NCBI GenBank assembly: GCA_013365325.1
Contig: JABVXV010000065.1
Span: 1 to 64,000, forward strand
Reading direction: 5' to 3'
DNA: 64,000 nt
From: Dipetalonema caudispina
Taxonomy: Eukaryota; Nematoda; Chromadorea; Rhabditida; Onchocercidae
The notes beneath the pieces were generated by a model. It saw only the letters and a program-made list of their open reading frames with translations, was not told the DNA's origin and searched no databases. Shown here one piece after another: positions 26,697 to 39,946 of the stretch; the first letter of the stretch is position 1, and the number at the start of each line of letters is the position of its first letter. Both the position numbers and the translations under genes were made by a program.

Positions 26697-27015
26697 ATTA
26701 AACGACAATTTTATTAAAAAATTTTCACAATTGATGCATCGGTCACTTCACAAATATTTTCCAACTAAAACTTTCATTAATTTCACGTCATTTACATTCA
26801 CGTTCACGTTCTCTAAAAATAACATATCTCTTTCTTCATATTATCCAACAATCATTTTGATAGCCCCGCGGTCACTTATATCATTGGGTGTTTATTTTAA
26901 ATGCTACTTTGGAAATTTATTGGCTTTAGCGGAGAAAGCAACGATATAGCGTTTTTTAGCATCAATCAATCCAATGATAATTTTTCGTCTTTCGCTCATT
27001 TCAACTTTTGCTAAA
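26697..27015 (+). repeat. Diverged dispersed repeat, copy D (short form)
   Basis: Same orientation as copy C. It shares the left block up to GGTCACTTCACAAAT and then jumps directly to AACTTTCATTAATTTCACGT, so it lacks the roughly 426-bp middle part. Some similarity continues into the Cys/Gly-like AT-rich tail (GAAAGCAACGATATAGCG resembles GGTAACGATGCAGTA in C). Confidence 0.65.
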
Positions 27016-27692
27016 TTAACATTATTTTTAACGATCTAATCTGTTTCTCTTCCATACTTAATATTATCACATATTTTACACTATTAACATTTTCATCTTA
27101 AAAAATTAAATATAAATTTCTTGTGATTGCACTTTTTTTTCTTCAATCATTTCAAGTATTCTTAACTGTTCATCCGTAAAGCAAAAATTTTATGTAAAGA
27201 AAAATAAATGGAGCGCAACTGTCATGGATAAAAAAATTTGTTTCTTCTAGTTTTCGATTAATTAAATTTCGTTTACTTCTTTTTTTAATGGGTGTTTTCA
27301 TACCTGATTAAGATTAAGATGTAATCTCTTGAAGGGGAATAATTTTACCAATTAACAATTTATACCGAATTTTTTTAAAACAATTTCTAAAACTATCAAA
27401 TTGTCATCAGTTCACATCTTTTATCAACTGATGTAGGTAACAATTTAATTTGCTATCCAACTAAATAATCAAAATATCATTAATATTTGTGGATTGTTAA
27501 AATATTTATATATATTTAAGAAAGGATGAAAATAATTTAAGAATAGATATTAAAATATTACGTAGTGAATAATGTTGTACAAAGGCTTTTATACTCTTAC
27601 TTCATGTATTTTCATTTTATGATTAATTCAATAAATTTTAATTGTTCCTGAACTGTCTCATAGATTTATTTGTTTCTTATGCCACAAATGCT

Positions 27693-27792
27693 TGTTTCCA
27701 ATGAATTTTAAATTCTTCAAATTTGCGTTCTAATGAGTTTTGAAATTTTCAGGTTTCTTTCAATGAATTTTGAATTTCCCGAGTTTCTTTTT
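27693..27792. repeat. Degenerate ~32-bp tandem repeat, three units
   Basis: Three consecutive units share CAATGAATTTTGAA-like cores followed by a TTC-rich half (27693, about 27724 and 27756). They differ at many positions, so this is an old array. Confidence 0.5.
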
Positions 27793-29068
27793 CTGAAAAC
27801 AATGAAAGTTTGATTTATTCTGACGGCCTGGAAACTGTTGAGGATGATTTCAGTCATATCGTCTAATTTCCATTATTCATCCTACTTAATGAAGGGGAGA
27901 TAAATTGATATAATATTAGTCATTATTTATATTTCAAACCATCAAAGCAAGTCTCCTTGGTGTCTAAATATTTTTTTTAAAAAAAAACTTTAAAGAAAAA
28001 TTTAATTTTACTAGTCTCCTCCATTTTGCTCAACTATTCTAATGATCCATATGTTTTCATGCAATGACAAATTTAAAAATTTTTCAAAAACAACTGAAAC
28101 TTTTCAAGCTTTATTTTTTTAAAAAAACAGTACACACCACCAATTTAGGAACTTTGTCAGCTTAAAAGAAATAGTTTTGATGACAAATTTGAATAAGTTA
28201 AGTATTTTTTGTCTTACTGGTTAATTCATTAAAATATATAAAAATATAGCCTCTTTCTGTTTACAAGTTTTGAAAATAATTAAATATTCCGTAATTTTAC
28301 AAAAATCATTTCATTGCAGTATCAAAAAGTGTGAAAGTCTAACATTATGCAAATTATTAATCCATTAAATTGAATTTTTAAAAGAACGCAATTGTAATAA
28401 GTTTTACTGCTGTTTTTTGAAAAATTGATGAAAAATTTCCAAATGTGTATTGTTCTTTTTTGTTTTTGTTTTTGCTTAATGATGAAGAGAGAAAATGTTA
28501 AAATGTATAATTTTGCAAACGATAGATTTTTCCAGTTGATTTATAAAAGTTTTTTTTTTTTTAAAACCATTTTTTTTAGAATTTGAAAAAGAAAAATTGA
28601 AGGAAGTGTACAAAAAATTTGTTTTATCGAAAAAATTGGAAATAAAATTTATTTTTATAACTTTCATATTTACTATGTTTTATTGTTATGCATTATGCAC
28701 GTCCAATTATTGAGGAAAAGATGAGAAATGGCTTAATTATTCAATGGTTAATTTTCATGCACTTAGTTTGTTTTTTTTAAATTCTTAAAATATTTCTTTT
28801 TGTAAATATTTCATAAACTTTTTTTTCCTATCAAAATTACACACTTCGTCATACTATTCATTCTTTACTTCCAGTATAATAAGATTGAAAATAATTTTCA
28901 TTGCTAGAAATTGATTTAGAAAAATTTTTCAAAAATTTTCATAACTTTTGTCGCATTGCACACGTTGAAAAAAGAAATTGACAGGGATGAAATTTTTTGA
29001 CCGAAATGAAAAATTTTAGTTTACTTAAGCATGTTCTAATGATCGATTTCTTCAAAGATGAATGCTTG

Positions 29069-29130
29069 CAAAAGCACGCATCATGCACATCTTATGGTAT
29101 GCATGCACATTGCAGTGTGACTTGCTTTTG
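29069..29130 (+). other. Imperfect hairpin, possible small-RNA precursor
   Basis: Arms 29069-29087 (CAAAAGCACGCATCATGCA) and 29111-29130 (TGCAGTGTGACTTGCTTTTG) can pair with 8 continuous base pairs, then shorter paired stretches with one bulge and three mismatches, around a 23-base loop. The segment is clearly less AT-rich than its surroundings. The stem is shorter than a typical pre-miRNA, so this is only a candidate. Confidence 0.2.
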
Positions 29131-29504
29131 TTTCTTTTATCCAATTTGCAATTACGAAGGATTATTGTAGGTTATAAAAGTTAAATGATTAAAATTTCTT
29201 ACAAAAAATTTTATTCATCAGAAATATGTAATGTTTAAAAAAATTATGGATAAAAAATGCATAATTATTTTTAAAGCAGAAAAAGAATTTTGAAGAGGGA
29301 TTTTAAATTAAATTTCAAAGCTATGAAATTGCTTGTCATATAAATAATGCTGTAAATGAAATTTTGATTTCTTACTTTTTTTCTTTTCTTTTTCGTTCAA
29401 ATCAATCTCAATCTAAAATTTTGGTTTATAAATTTGGAATTAAAAATGTACTAATGCACATTTCATGGGAAGTATACTTTCAGAGTAATAAAGTTGCTCA
29501 GATC

Positions 29505-29615
29505 TAAGATATCACACTTTGATAGATAAGTTTATTTCGATATCACATTTTCAATAAGGTGAATTATTCAAATGTTATACTTCGATAGATAGGCTTGTTT
29601 AGATATCAGATCACT
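29505..29615. repeat. Two diverged copies of a GATAGATA-containing unit
   Basis: Related segments are centred on ACACTTTGATAGATAAG (about 29513) and ATACTTCGATAGATAGG (about 29577), each near a GATATCA motif. They lie roughly 64 bases apart in AT-rich intergenic DNA. Confidence 0.45.
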
Positions 29616-30972
29616 GAATATAGTTATTTGGATATGGTAATCACGATAGAGTTTCAGTAAAGTCCAAATCACATAATCAATATTATCAGTTAGAAGTCCT
29701 CAATACTTAGGTACAATAATCGAAAAATCTCAGCTTATTTTCAGAAGCTAATATTTATCTCCCCATCCTTCCATCTATTCATCGAATGATTCATTGGAAT
29801 GAATGCATAGCTGGACGGATAAATGTTAGAAATAATATATATGTATGTAAAATGTATATCTTCAGATAAAGCGAATATTTCGAAACCCCTCCCTTTCAAT
29901 TATCATCGGATCAAAGAGATGAGAATACGAGAAAAAGCGGGGGAGTAGATGGAGAAAAGTTAAATGGCCCGCCCATGAATTCCTTTCTGTTTTTAAAAAG
30001 TGTCATTAATTTAAACACCACACCCATACAAATGCCATCCAATTTTCTATCTTAACGAAAGGAATGGAGGAAATAGAAGGAAAAGGAAAAGGAGGAGGGG
30101 AAGAAGAGGAGACAACTGGACTTCTTTTTATTTACATTACCGGATTCCACTAGTCCAAAAAGCGGAATTTTTCTTTCTTTATCCATTTTATACAAATACA
30201 TTCTTCTACAGTAAATAGTTGCATCCCATTTATTGGTTATTCTTACTAATAATTTGATTATTTATTAATTTTTGATTGGAATGAACAAATAGTTTTTTTT
30301 TTCATTTTTGAATTTATAATATTTATTAAAAAATTTTTTGTCGAAAATCCTAATTAAACATTTATTATTGAATTTACTACAATTATTTGCATATTTACTA
30401 CTATCACTATTACTACTATTACTGCTACTAAAACTGCTAGTTGTTATTACTATGAAATTATAATATATTTTGCAAAAATATTAAAAAACCTAAAATATTT
30501 GCTAAAAAATTACTCTACCTAATTAATTTTATTTATGCATATTCCGAATAAACAGAGAGTTGAAATTTTTTTAAAAAAGAAGGAAAGAATGAAAATAAAA
30601 AAGTGTTCTAATCCATAATTGTTGTCCCGTAACAGTCACTCTATTGAATTAAAAAAATTAAATTAATTTTCCTGCGATTTCTTTTTTTTTGACTTTTCTT
30701 TTTTTTCGTTTAATTCATTTACCAGAAGTGTTTCATATCCATCGTTATCAACAACAACAAATTTCTGCTTCCTTGGCTTATCATCACTTGAGCTTCTTCA
30801 TAATGGACAACGTATTAAATCAAAAGAAGCGAAAAATTAATTCAACGAGAATATAAAACAAAACTAAAGTGCCCGATTTACTTTACTGGTTGAAAATATC
30901 CTATAATTACGATAATACTCACGGGTTTATTCCCTCGAAAATTCAAATTGAAATTCAAAAAGACAGAAAGCA

Positions 30973-33900
30973 ATGGCTATTCATACTAATCAATCTGCCA
31001 AAATAATCATTCAAATATTCCTACTGCATATGACAATGCTGTTACCATCCATACAAGCACTTTATTGCCTGGTTATTAAACCTGGTAAGTATTTCCATAT
31101 TTCACTTTTATCAAAAATATAAATTACAATTTTTCAATTAACAATTTCTCAACTTACTTGCTGTTTACATTGTTTCGTCATGATATCCATTCATATGGCA
31201 CTACGCCTATTTATTTGTCTTTCTTCTTTTTTTTATTTGAAACAATAATTTTTAATTACTGCAAACTTGGCACTTGATTTCTATTAAATTAAATTAGTTC
31301 ATTTCATTACATTAACAAGGACAATCTTTATAAGACAGTAAATTTTCTTTCTTTAACTAATAAAACAAAAAAGTTTTTCTCTTTCTTTTCTTTAGCAAAA
31401 TTGTGACGATCAATTTTATGTATTTAATAAAAAGTTCACGATTTTATATTCGTATTTTTGAAGTTTTTTTCCCTAATTTTTCACAAATTTAACAACAATA
31501 TTTGCATAAATAAATTATATCGCTATAAAGTATGATTTTTTCACATTCCTTTCAATTTTTTTCTTATAAATTTAATATAATCTTTATGTACAGTTAAGTG
31601 TAATCCTTATTTATATCTTTATCGTAATTCTCAGATAAATAATCATTTTTTCTATATTTCAATCTTTTTCAGCATCGGCCATTTTTTCCATTTACTTTCT
31701 TTGTCAACTCTATCGGATTATTTCTTCCCTTTCCTAACTTCAAATAACTTCCAAACATTCCCAACAATGTCAGTTTCTTTTTCTTTTCCATCACATTTTG
31801 CATATTCTAATAGTGTTTTTCAGTTTTTGTTCATTGTATCGAATCATCTTTTCATTCGTTATTCATCGTATTTCACATAATATTATCGTTTAGCAAACAA
31901 TAACAATAACAGCAATAGCAATAACAATAGCAACAACAACAACACAGAGCTAATTCTTAATTCATGAGACAATTTTGTAAATATATTTATTGATTATCAA
32001 AAAAGAAAAATAAAAAAAATGAGAACAAAAAGGAAGATAAAAAACTTAGCATGTCATTTGTCAAATTGATATTTGAAAATGAACTTTTAGGCATGGAAGA
32101 AAGAGGACAAAAAAAAGTATGCCTTTTTTTGGATGGAATAATTTCTCTTTTTTCTCCCTTCCATTTTTTTTTTTCAATTTTTTGTCTTTCTTAAATAATT
32201 TAATTTAATAAAAGCTTATAGATGTACTTCTTACTACTATTTATATCATAATTACTACAGAAAAAACATTGCAATTGTTTAGAAATTTTTACTCGGAAAA
32301 AAAATAGGAACTTGAAAATTCCTCATACTTATTATTTCCTGTATTGGACAATAAAGTTTAATGTTATTTAATACAAAATTTGACGAAAAAGAGAAATTCA
32401 TCTTGCAACGTTTTTTGGTTAGCATTTTTATGTTAGCTTTGATAATTAGCAAATATTGACACAAATTTCTTTCCCATTTCATTGGACCAAATTTTTGATT
32501 GTTTTATACAGTTCTATTGAAATCTAAAACCAATACGGCAAATAAAAGAAGTGAAGTGGATGCTATAAGCAATAAAATAGTGTGTATTGCATCTTTTTTA
32601 GTATGAGATATTCGTTAAAATTAAATGGAATAGTAAGTAAAATTTTAAAACTGAATTTGAAATTTGAATCCTGCCCATTTTTAAAATAAAAAGGATTTTG
32701 ACAGGTTTCAAGAAAATCAAATTAATCAGTTTTATAATTATGACTATTTTCATTGCGTAAGTTATGTTATAGTTTATTGCAATTATTAAGTTAAAAATCA
32801 CGATGATATGTTATGTTCACTTGATATAAATGTCATTTATTATATATTCAATTTTAAAACTGGTTTTTCCCAGTATTTGCTTCCAATTTCATCATAGAAC
32901 ATGTGAGCGAGAAAATTAACTAAAATGCTATCAACAATTTGGAGAAATTGGCGAAATCAAACACTAATTAATCGGATAATTTGTGGCTACTATAGGAATG
33001 AAATTTGGAAAATATTTTCGAAAGTCTTTTTCCCAAATAAATTAGTTTTAAATAAAACGATAACAAAAAAAGCTGGTCCAATAGTTTTCCAAAATACTAA
33101 GTAATCTAGCAAAGTTAACTTTTATATATTTGGAAAAAATATTTTTTGAGATTAATTCGAATTAAGTAATCAAGATATTTTCAACAAAAGTATTAACAAA
33201 CATTTTGATCATTTTGGAAATAATGTGAACAGTATTGCAAAGTAAGTATTTAGGAATTTTAGAGTGAATAAATCCTTGCCATATTAACGATAAAATAAAG
33301 GATAAACATATATGTGTCCATGTCTGGCTTAGTTTTTAAATCTAATACTCTTTGGGACTTATTAGCATCCATCGTTAAAGCTAAATGGTTAAGCCTAGGG
33401 ATATTTAGTGATTGCTGTTGTATCAAAAGTTTTACTTTGGAAGTAAATTTTGAGAAATGAGGATGATATACAATACGTTAAAAAAATGAAAATTTAAGAA
33501 TAATTTGAAATAAAGATGAGGCAAAAAAAACGCAATACTTTGATAGGAAATGAAAATCTAAATTATATTAATTAAACAAATATTTTGTATACCTTTTAGT
33601 CGTCAAATTGGATATTATAAAGATATCGTTTTAAATTCTGATACAAGAAAATGATGAAAGTATTGCTTAAATCTTAAAATTCAAATATTTTAAATGATGC
33701 TACTACTACTACTATCACTGATATTGTTATTCACTAGCATGTTCAAAACTTTGCTAAAAAAGTTTTTTTCTACTGAAATTTTTAACTATTGAATTTTCAT
33801 TTTTCTTTTTCTTTTCGCTTCACATAACTTCACAGTAATATGCTTAATATTTTGTTGTACTTTCACAAGATGACAAGGAAATAAGTTTGACTGGTAGAAG

Positions 33901-36500
33901 GAAGGTAATGTGTTGTCGCAATAGTGGTAGTAAGGTCATTTAAGCGGATTAAGTCAAATGACAACAAATATTTAAGCATTAGATTGTATTTTAAAATGAG
34001 AAACTAAATGGTTGCTGATGTAATACTAAATAAATTGCGGCGTTAAAACAATAAATTGAGCAAATTTCATCGAAAATGAAGTTTGTAACTAGGATGCAGA
34101 TGAATAAAAATGAAACAATTCACAGTGATATATTTAAAGCGGAAAACTAAAATTAATTTTAAATTTTAAATATTAAACAGTAATTTGAAAAGCTTTGATT
34201 GGATGATTAAATTTTATCTGTTTCCAGCTTCAATAATACATAACGTTATCATTAATAACTTGAATTTTAAACGTTCCATGAAAATTTCTATCAATTTTTA
34301 TTCCTGGAATGTTGTTTGTACAGCTAAATTTCTAAATTTTTACAAATCTGAATTGTTTCACAAATTTTCAAATTATATAATATACAACAAATAATGGAAA
34401 TTGCAACTTCTTTTTTTCCCATATTTATTTAATAATTCACAAGTATCTTACGTTTCATTATCATTTATTTTATTTTGAAATAAATATAACTAATTATTAC
34501 CACATTTCATTTGTATATATCTTGAACTAGCAAACTTATACATCAAAAATAAATTTTTTCAGAAAACCATCAAGATCTAAAAAATTAATAATAAATTTCA
34601 AAATTTTGCATTATCAAATTACCATGAATCAAAATATTATTTTTACACTACATAGCCCTTATATTTGATAAAATTTGAAAATTTAAGACAAAAATATATA
34701 TGAATTGTTAAATTCTTAATATCGCGTAATCATACAAATAAAATTTCAGCTGGAAAAAAGAAGAAAGTGAAATAACATAATTAATTTCTTTTATTCTTTT
34801 TTCCAGTTTGTATCAATTTTTTTAAGTCTAATAGAAGGAGAAAAAAAAGAAAAAACCTTATTTTGGTGGATAGTAAAATATTTTTAAATAAATTCATATT
34901 GAATAAGTCGTAACTGATTTGTCCTTTTTCTTTCTTTCTTGTTTTGTTTTATCCTTTTTCTTTCTTTTCATTCTTTCCTGCAGATGTTTAATCATTTATT
35001 TGTTGGAGGCAATCTTAGCAAAAATGAATTAATTACTTTGTCTAATTTTAGATGCAGTAGTAAAGGGAAAGACAAAAAAGAGAGAAGCAAAAAAAAAAAA
35101 AACACTGCTTACTTACGGAAGCAAGCATTGCTGTCAATTTTGTTTTCTTCTTTTATTTTTAATAATTGTATTCCATTTCGATCTATTCGAAGTTAAATTT
35201 AAATCTTCTAGCACTATTTGTATTTGAATTTGAATTTGAACCCGTTAACATCATTTCTATGTGAATTGAGTTTAAATTCATGCATCATTTCCAATTTGAA
35301 TTAAACTTGAATCTGTAAACAGTCATTCATATTTTAGTTTAAATACAAGAGAAAACAGACAAGTTTTTCATTTTTTTTCCCGTTTTCAGAAGTATTATTT
35401 TAGCGTCAGAAAAAATAATAAAAATGAGGAAGAATTGATAATTAAAAAACGACATTAATATATTATGAATAAAATATAACAAATGCTATTTTATTCTATT
35501 TCAACTACATTCCATCATCTATTTGTGTTCAATATCATTCTGTAATATTTAAGATAAATGCAATTTTTCAATTAAAAGATTTGCTATCAAAACAAGCTTA
35601 TATTTCGCACTTTAATAATATAACTACTAATGACTTTTTGATAAATAATTTAATTTCGAATAAAAAGAAAAAATACCGTTAGCATTATTTTAGAAATAGA
35701 TGTCAAACAATTCTTGATTTTCTTTTTAAATTTTTCTGCTTCTTTTTCTTTGTTTTTATTTCGGTGAAAATTAATGATATCGATTGTCGCTTACAAGTAG
35801 GATTACTAAGGGATGAATTAACTTTCATGCTTGAATGATTTTGTGCATTACTCAAATATGATTCGTGTAGTTAAAATTCAAGAAGGGAAAAATTTCCTGG
35901 GATTTAAAAATTTGTTCACTGAATGGCCACAAACGAATATCTCTTATCTTCAATTTCGTTTTCCGCTTTATTAAATTGAAGAAATTAGAAAGTAAAATTT
36001 TTAATAAAATAAAAGAGATAATATGTTAAATTTATCAGTAACAAACAAATTCGTTAAAATTATGCCCTGCATTGTTTCATATTATGATGAATTCGGAAAA
36101 TTAAATAATACAAAAAAAAATAAATACTCACAATTTTGCTAAAAATTTATTTATTTGTATTTATTTACTCGATTAAATATTACATATTTTTTATTTCTTA
36201 TTTTTCTGATCCTTCGTATACTTCTACCAAATTTTTTTTTATATGCATTCTTTCACAACATCAAAAACCTTTTTCTTTTGATTTCATTTCAAATTTATTA
36301 GAAATAAAATTTTTTCTTTCTTCAAATTTCCAGGACACGGTTTAGTGAGCGAACGTTGTTCACACTTTTCGGTAGCTTGTCGAGTTCGAGTTGAAAATGA
36401 TGCTATCGTATGGTACACCTCAAAATTATATGATCGTAATCAATTAGCATGCGTTATGAGAAATGAATATGGCACGCTTGGTACTTTTTCTTTTCATTAA
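30973..36500 (+). CDS. Putative small secreted cysteine-containing protein (two or more exons)
   Basis: Exon 1 (30973-31084) starts with ATG in a good context (GCAATGG). It encodes a signal peptide: a basic/polar start, a hydrophobic core IIIQIFLLHMTMLL at 11-24, and a likely cleavage site after PSIQA at 29. It ends with a consensus donor CCTG|GTAAGT. Exon 2 (from 36334, acceptor AAATTTCCAG) is phase-compatible and coding-like: GHGLVSERCSHFSVACRV, then DAIVWYTSKLYDRNQLACVM. If exon 2 is terminal it runs to a TAA at 36500 and the protein has 92 residues with Cys32, 46, 53 and 77. Alternatively GGCACGCTTG|GTACTT at 36480/36481 is a donor and more exons follow. I recognise no homologue. Function is unknown; secretion is inferred. 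The 5.2-kb intron is long for this genome. Confidence 0.5.
31085..36333 (+). other. Intron of the putative secreted-protein gene
   Basis: AT-rich DNA bounded by GTAAGT and TTTCCAG. It holds a CAA/CAATAG triplet-rich stretch near 31894-31945, poly-T runs, and GAATTT-rich diverged repeats near 35225-35340. No further exon was recognised. Confidence 0.4.
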
Positions 36501-36995
36501 ATTTACATGTAACGTTTCATTGTGTTGCAATTCAATTTACGTATATATTCCATTCTTCATAAGAATTCAGAATTCACTCCTTGTTTAGAACGTTGCTCAC
36601 GTATATCTTATCAGTTAATTACTTATGGACACGCTTACTTCAATCCTCTCTAATTAACCATCAATAATTTGAGAAAAAAAAAAACGCTTAGAAATGAGTA
36701 AATGAAATATTAGCATAAGGGATATATATATAAGAAACTTTTGTAAATAAAAAATAAATTTTTTTTTGTTGCAATAATAATAATTTCATATTTTTAGAGT
36801 TCGACATATTTTAACATTTAACAGAAATAAATTGACATTTAAAGACTAACTACTCATTTTAATCATAGATAAATATTTGCATTACACTGTAGTATCGTTT
36901 GTTGTAATAATGAGAATTTTAACATCATAGAAAATATACGAATGACATTTTATTTAATCATTTATTTATTTCCAACAATAGCAACAATTAAAGAC

Positions 36996-37119
<124 letters not shown>

Positions 37120-38915
37120 GCAATAATACACCGCTATAATTCCGATAACTCCGTTTTTTGCATAACTTTGATTATGTTATTAAAATTTATCACTTTCTAA
37201 GAATTAATTTTTTTCATTTCATTTCTTATTTGCTCTTTTTTTTTTCTTCTTTTTTTCGTTTGTTTAAAAAAGAAATTAAGCAATTTAGCTGCACGACAAT
37301 TATTTTCTCTAAATAATTTTAGAATGTTTTGTTAAATTTATATTTATGCCATATGTTATATAATATATGCAATTGTAATATTTCACCAATTCATTGATAT
37401 TTTCCACTTAATTACCTAATTTGCATCATTTAATGTCAATAATTCTAAACTGTTTATGATATAAAAGCATATGATAGAAGATGAGAAAAGGGAAAAGCAA
37501 AGAAGAAAGTAAATGGATTAGATGTGATGATAAATAATATTTTTAGTTAGAAATGATGAAGAAAGCATAAATTACCATAAATCGACAAAATCGATAAGCG
37601 ATGGCAATAATTTGTTTGGATGAATTCTTCAAATCAAACTGATTGTATAATTTGTCAATTTATATTTGCTACACCAATATATTATCTAAAAATATAATGA
37701 GTTATTTGCATTTGATTAATGATATTTGATTAACAATTATTGCTTTTGATTAACCATTGTGATAATTATTACTGATATTTCTTCGATTTTAATTTAAATA
37801 GTGTTATAAATTAATAACTAATTGTACTAATGATAAGTGATTCGAATGATTATGTGGTGACAGTGATAGTTGCTGTTGTCGTTGTAGTTGATATTGATAT
37901 TGAATTAATCAGTGATAATTATTATCCTTCAAAAAAAAAGGTTAGCAATTTGTTACTGATAAATAAGCAATATTTAGTGATGTATTTTAACCATTCATTA
38001 AACTTTATAATCTATTTTTTTAAATTCTGATTTTCTGGTGTTTCATTTCCAATATTATATAATCGTTTTAGCATATAGTGTATGATTAACATGCAGTATA
38101 TATGTTAATTAACTTATTCATATGCATAGAATTAATTTCAATTCTTAAATAATCATTTTTTTTGTTATGTTTGTTTTTTGATTTGATTACATGAATTCAA
38201 ATTTTTCTCAAATTCATCTCGAGAATTTGTAAAAAGTAATAGTATTAATGATTAGTTGTGCAATATTTGATAATGTCTATCAATTATATTTATTATTTTC
38301 ATATCTAAATTTAAATTTCTCTTAAAAAATTTTTTGAAATATCAACTTTTGTAAGAGGTTTTTTTGATTAATCATGAAATTTACGACAATCTAAATGAAA
38401 TGAATTTTGAACAGAGTTATTAGAATTGCATAATTTGAAATGTCATCTGGTCGATTGTTTCCATTTGATAATAATAACAAATAGAATTCTTTTTTTTTTT
38501 TTCCGAAATTTCATCACAAAAATAAATTTTTGTTTCCATAATTGTGAAATTTCCGATTTTGGCAAGAAAATTTTCCATTTCCTATTTCGATTAACAATTA
38601 ACATATTATATCAAACTTAATCGTTTACTTCTTTTTAATAGGATAAAAGTATATTACTCAAATATTTTTCCATTTCTAATTTTTGATTTTTAGATTCAAT
38701 TGAATAAATGAATGAATATAATTTCATCTCTTCCTTTCTTTTCCTTTTTTTTTTTTTTTTTTTTTTTAACTTCTATTTTAAATTTCTCACTTTACTTTTC
38801 ATTTTTTTTTTTTTTTTTTTTTTTCTTCTCCCAGGTAATTTTAATCATTTTTTTCCGGAAATTTTTCAAATAGTAAAAAATTTCATTGTTGTGGTTAATA
38901 CATTTTAATGATTAG

Positions 38916-38941
38916 TATTATTATTATTATTATTATTATTA
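38916..38941. repeat. (ATT)n microsatellite
   Basis: Eight to nine perfect ATT units. Two long poly-T runs lie just upstream (about 38747-38768 and 38803-38824). Confidence 0.9.
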
Positions 38942-39061
38942 CATATAACAAATGTTAAAAAGTTGTAATGAACAAATTTGATGAAGTGAAAATAGTTAAG
39001 ATATTTCAGGATGAGAAATGAAAGAGATAATTAACAAATTTTAAGATGTAAGAATGATAGA

Positions 39062-39098
39062 AGAGAGAGAGAGAGAGGGAGAGAGAGAGAGAGAGAGG
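39062..39098. repeat. (GA)n microsatellite
   Basis: A GA dinucleotide run with one GGGA interruption. Confidence 0.9.
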
Positions 39099-39445
39099 AT
39101 AAAATGGATTGGACGAAGAGTGACCGCTATACTATGAATCAACCAATCCATCTGTTTGTCCACTTTTCCATCACATCCCATTCATTTATTTCCAACAACT
39201 CCATTTGAAATGTATAATGTCATAAAGTTGCGCTCTCTAAATTCACATTCTTTTGATTGTTTTCTAATATTTTTTTAATCAGTTATTAATTATTCCATTA
39301 TTTGATTAGAATAAATGATTGGAATTTTTTTTTTTCCTAACTTTTTGGTTCTTTTTTTTGGAAAAATATTTCAATCATTGATTTTGGCTAATTTTCACTA
39401 CATCCTATTTAATGGGATAAAGTTTTATGAGAGTGAAACGTTTTT

Positions 39446-39806
39446 GATTTTTGATTTCTAATTTTCGATCTTCCAATATATCGTTCAATTCAGTTGATAC
39501 AATAACACTCGGTCAATGAAACATTCCCGATTTTTAATTTCCTGTTCTTTTGCTAATAAATCATTTCTATCTTTGAGTTTCCGATTTTCGGTTCTGATAC
39601 GTTACCTGTTCCAGTTGATTCAATATCATTTGACTGTGAAATGTTCCAATTTTTAATTTCTAATTTTCGTTTCCGATATTTTAATTCTTGATTTTCGATA
39701 TCCATTCTAACTAAACCAATAACATTTGTTCAATGAATCACTCTGATCTTTGATTTATACTTCTCGATTTTCGATATACCATCTATCCCAATTGATTAAA
39801 TCGAAA
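39446..39806. repeat. Degenerate tandem repeat, about four units
   Basis: Units are anchored on (G/A)ATTTTCG at 39460, 39583, 39690 and 39766. Each is followed, where complete, by a CAGTTGAT-like segment, a CAAT(A)A/CATTTG segment and TTTTTAATTTC or TTTGATTTAT. Spacing falls from about 123 to 76 bases, so later units are shortened. The copies are strongly diverged, which points to an old array. Confidence 0.55.
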
Positions 39807-39946
39807 TTCAAAGTGATTAATTGATTACTCAATTTAAAACTTCCCTTTCTCAACTTTCTTTATCATTCTCTTCCTAATTTTTCTCCCTACTACTTATTGT
39901 TCCCTCATAATTTCCCTCATCGTATGTACAACATTTACATCTTTAC

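Larger units (their letters stand above)
17704..30972. other. 13-kb AT-rich gene-poor region
   Basis: No coding exon with family resemblance or sustained codon structure was found on either strand; the open frames present are short and Lys/Ile/Phe-rich. The region includes the presumed mif-1 promoter (left) and, near 29.7-30.2 kb, GC-richer patches that may be the promoter side of the gene starting at 30973. The repeats inside are listed separately. Confidence 0.6.

Noticed and set aside
38708..38908. Phe-rich frame with an acceptor at 38835 that could continue the secreted-protein gene
   Set aside because: Poly-T derived. The downstream codons are Asn/Phe/Ile-rich without cysteines and look non-coding.
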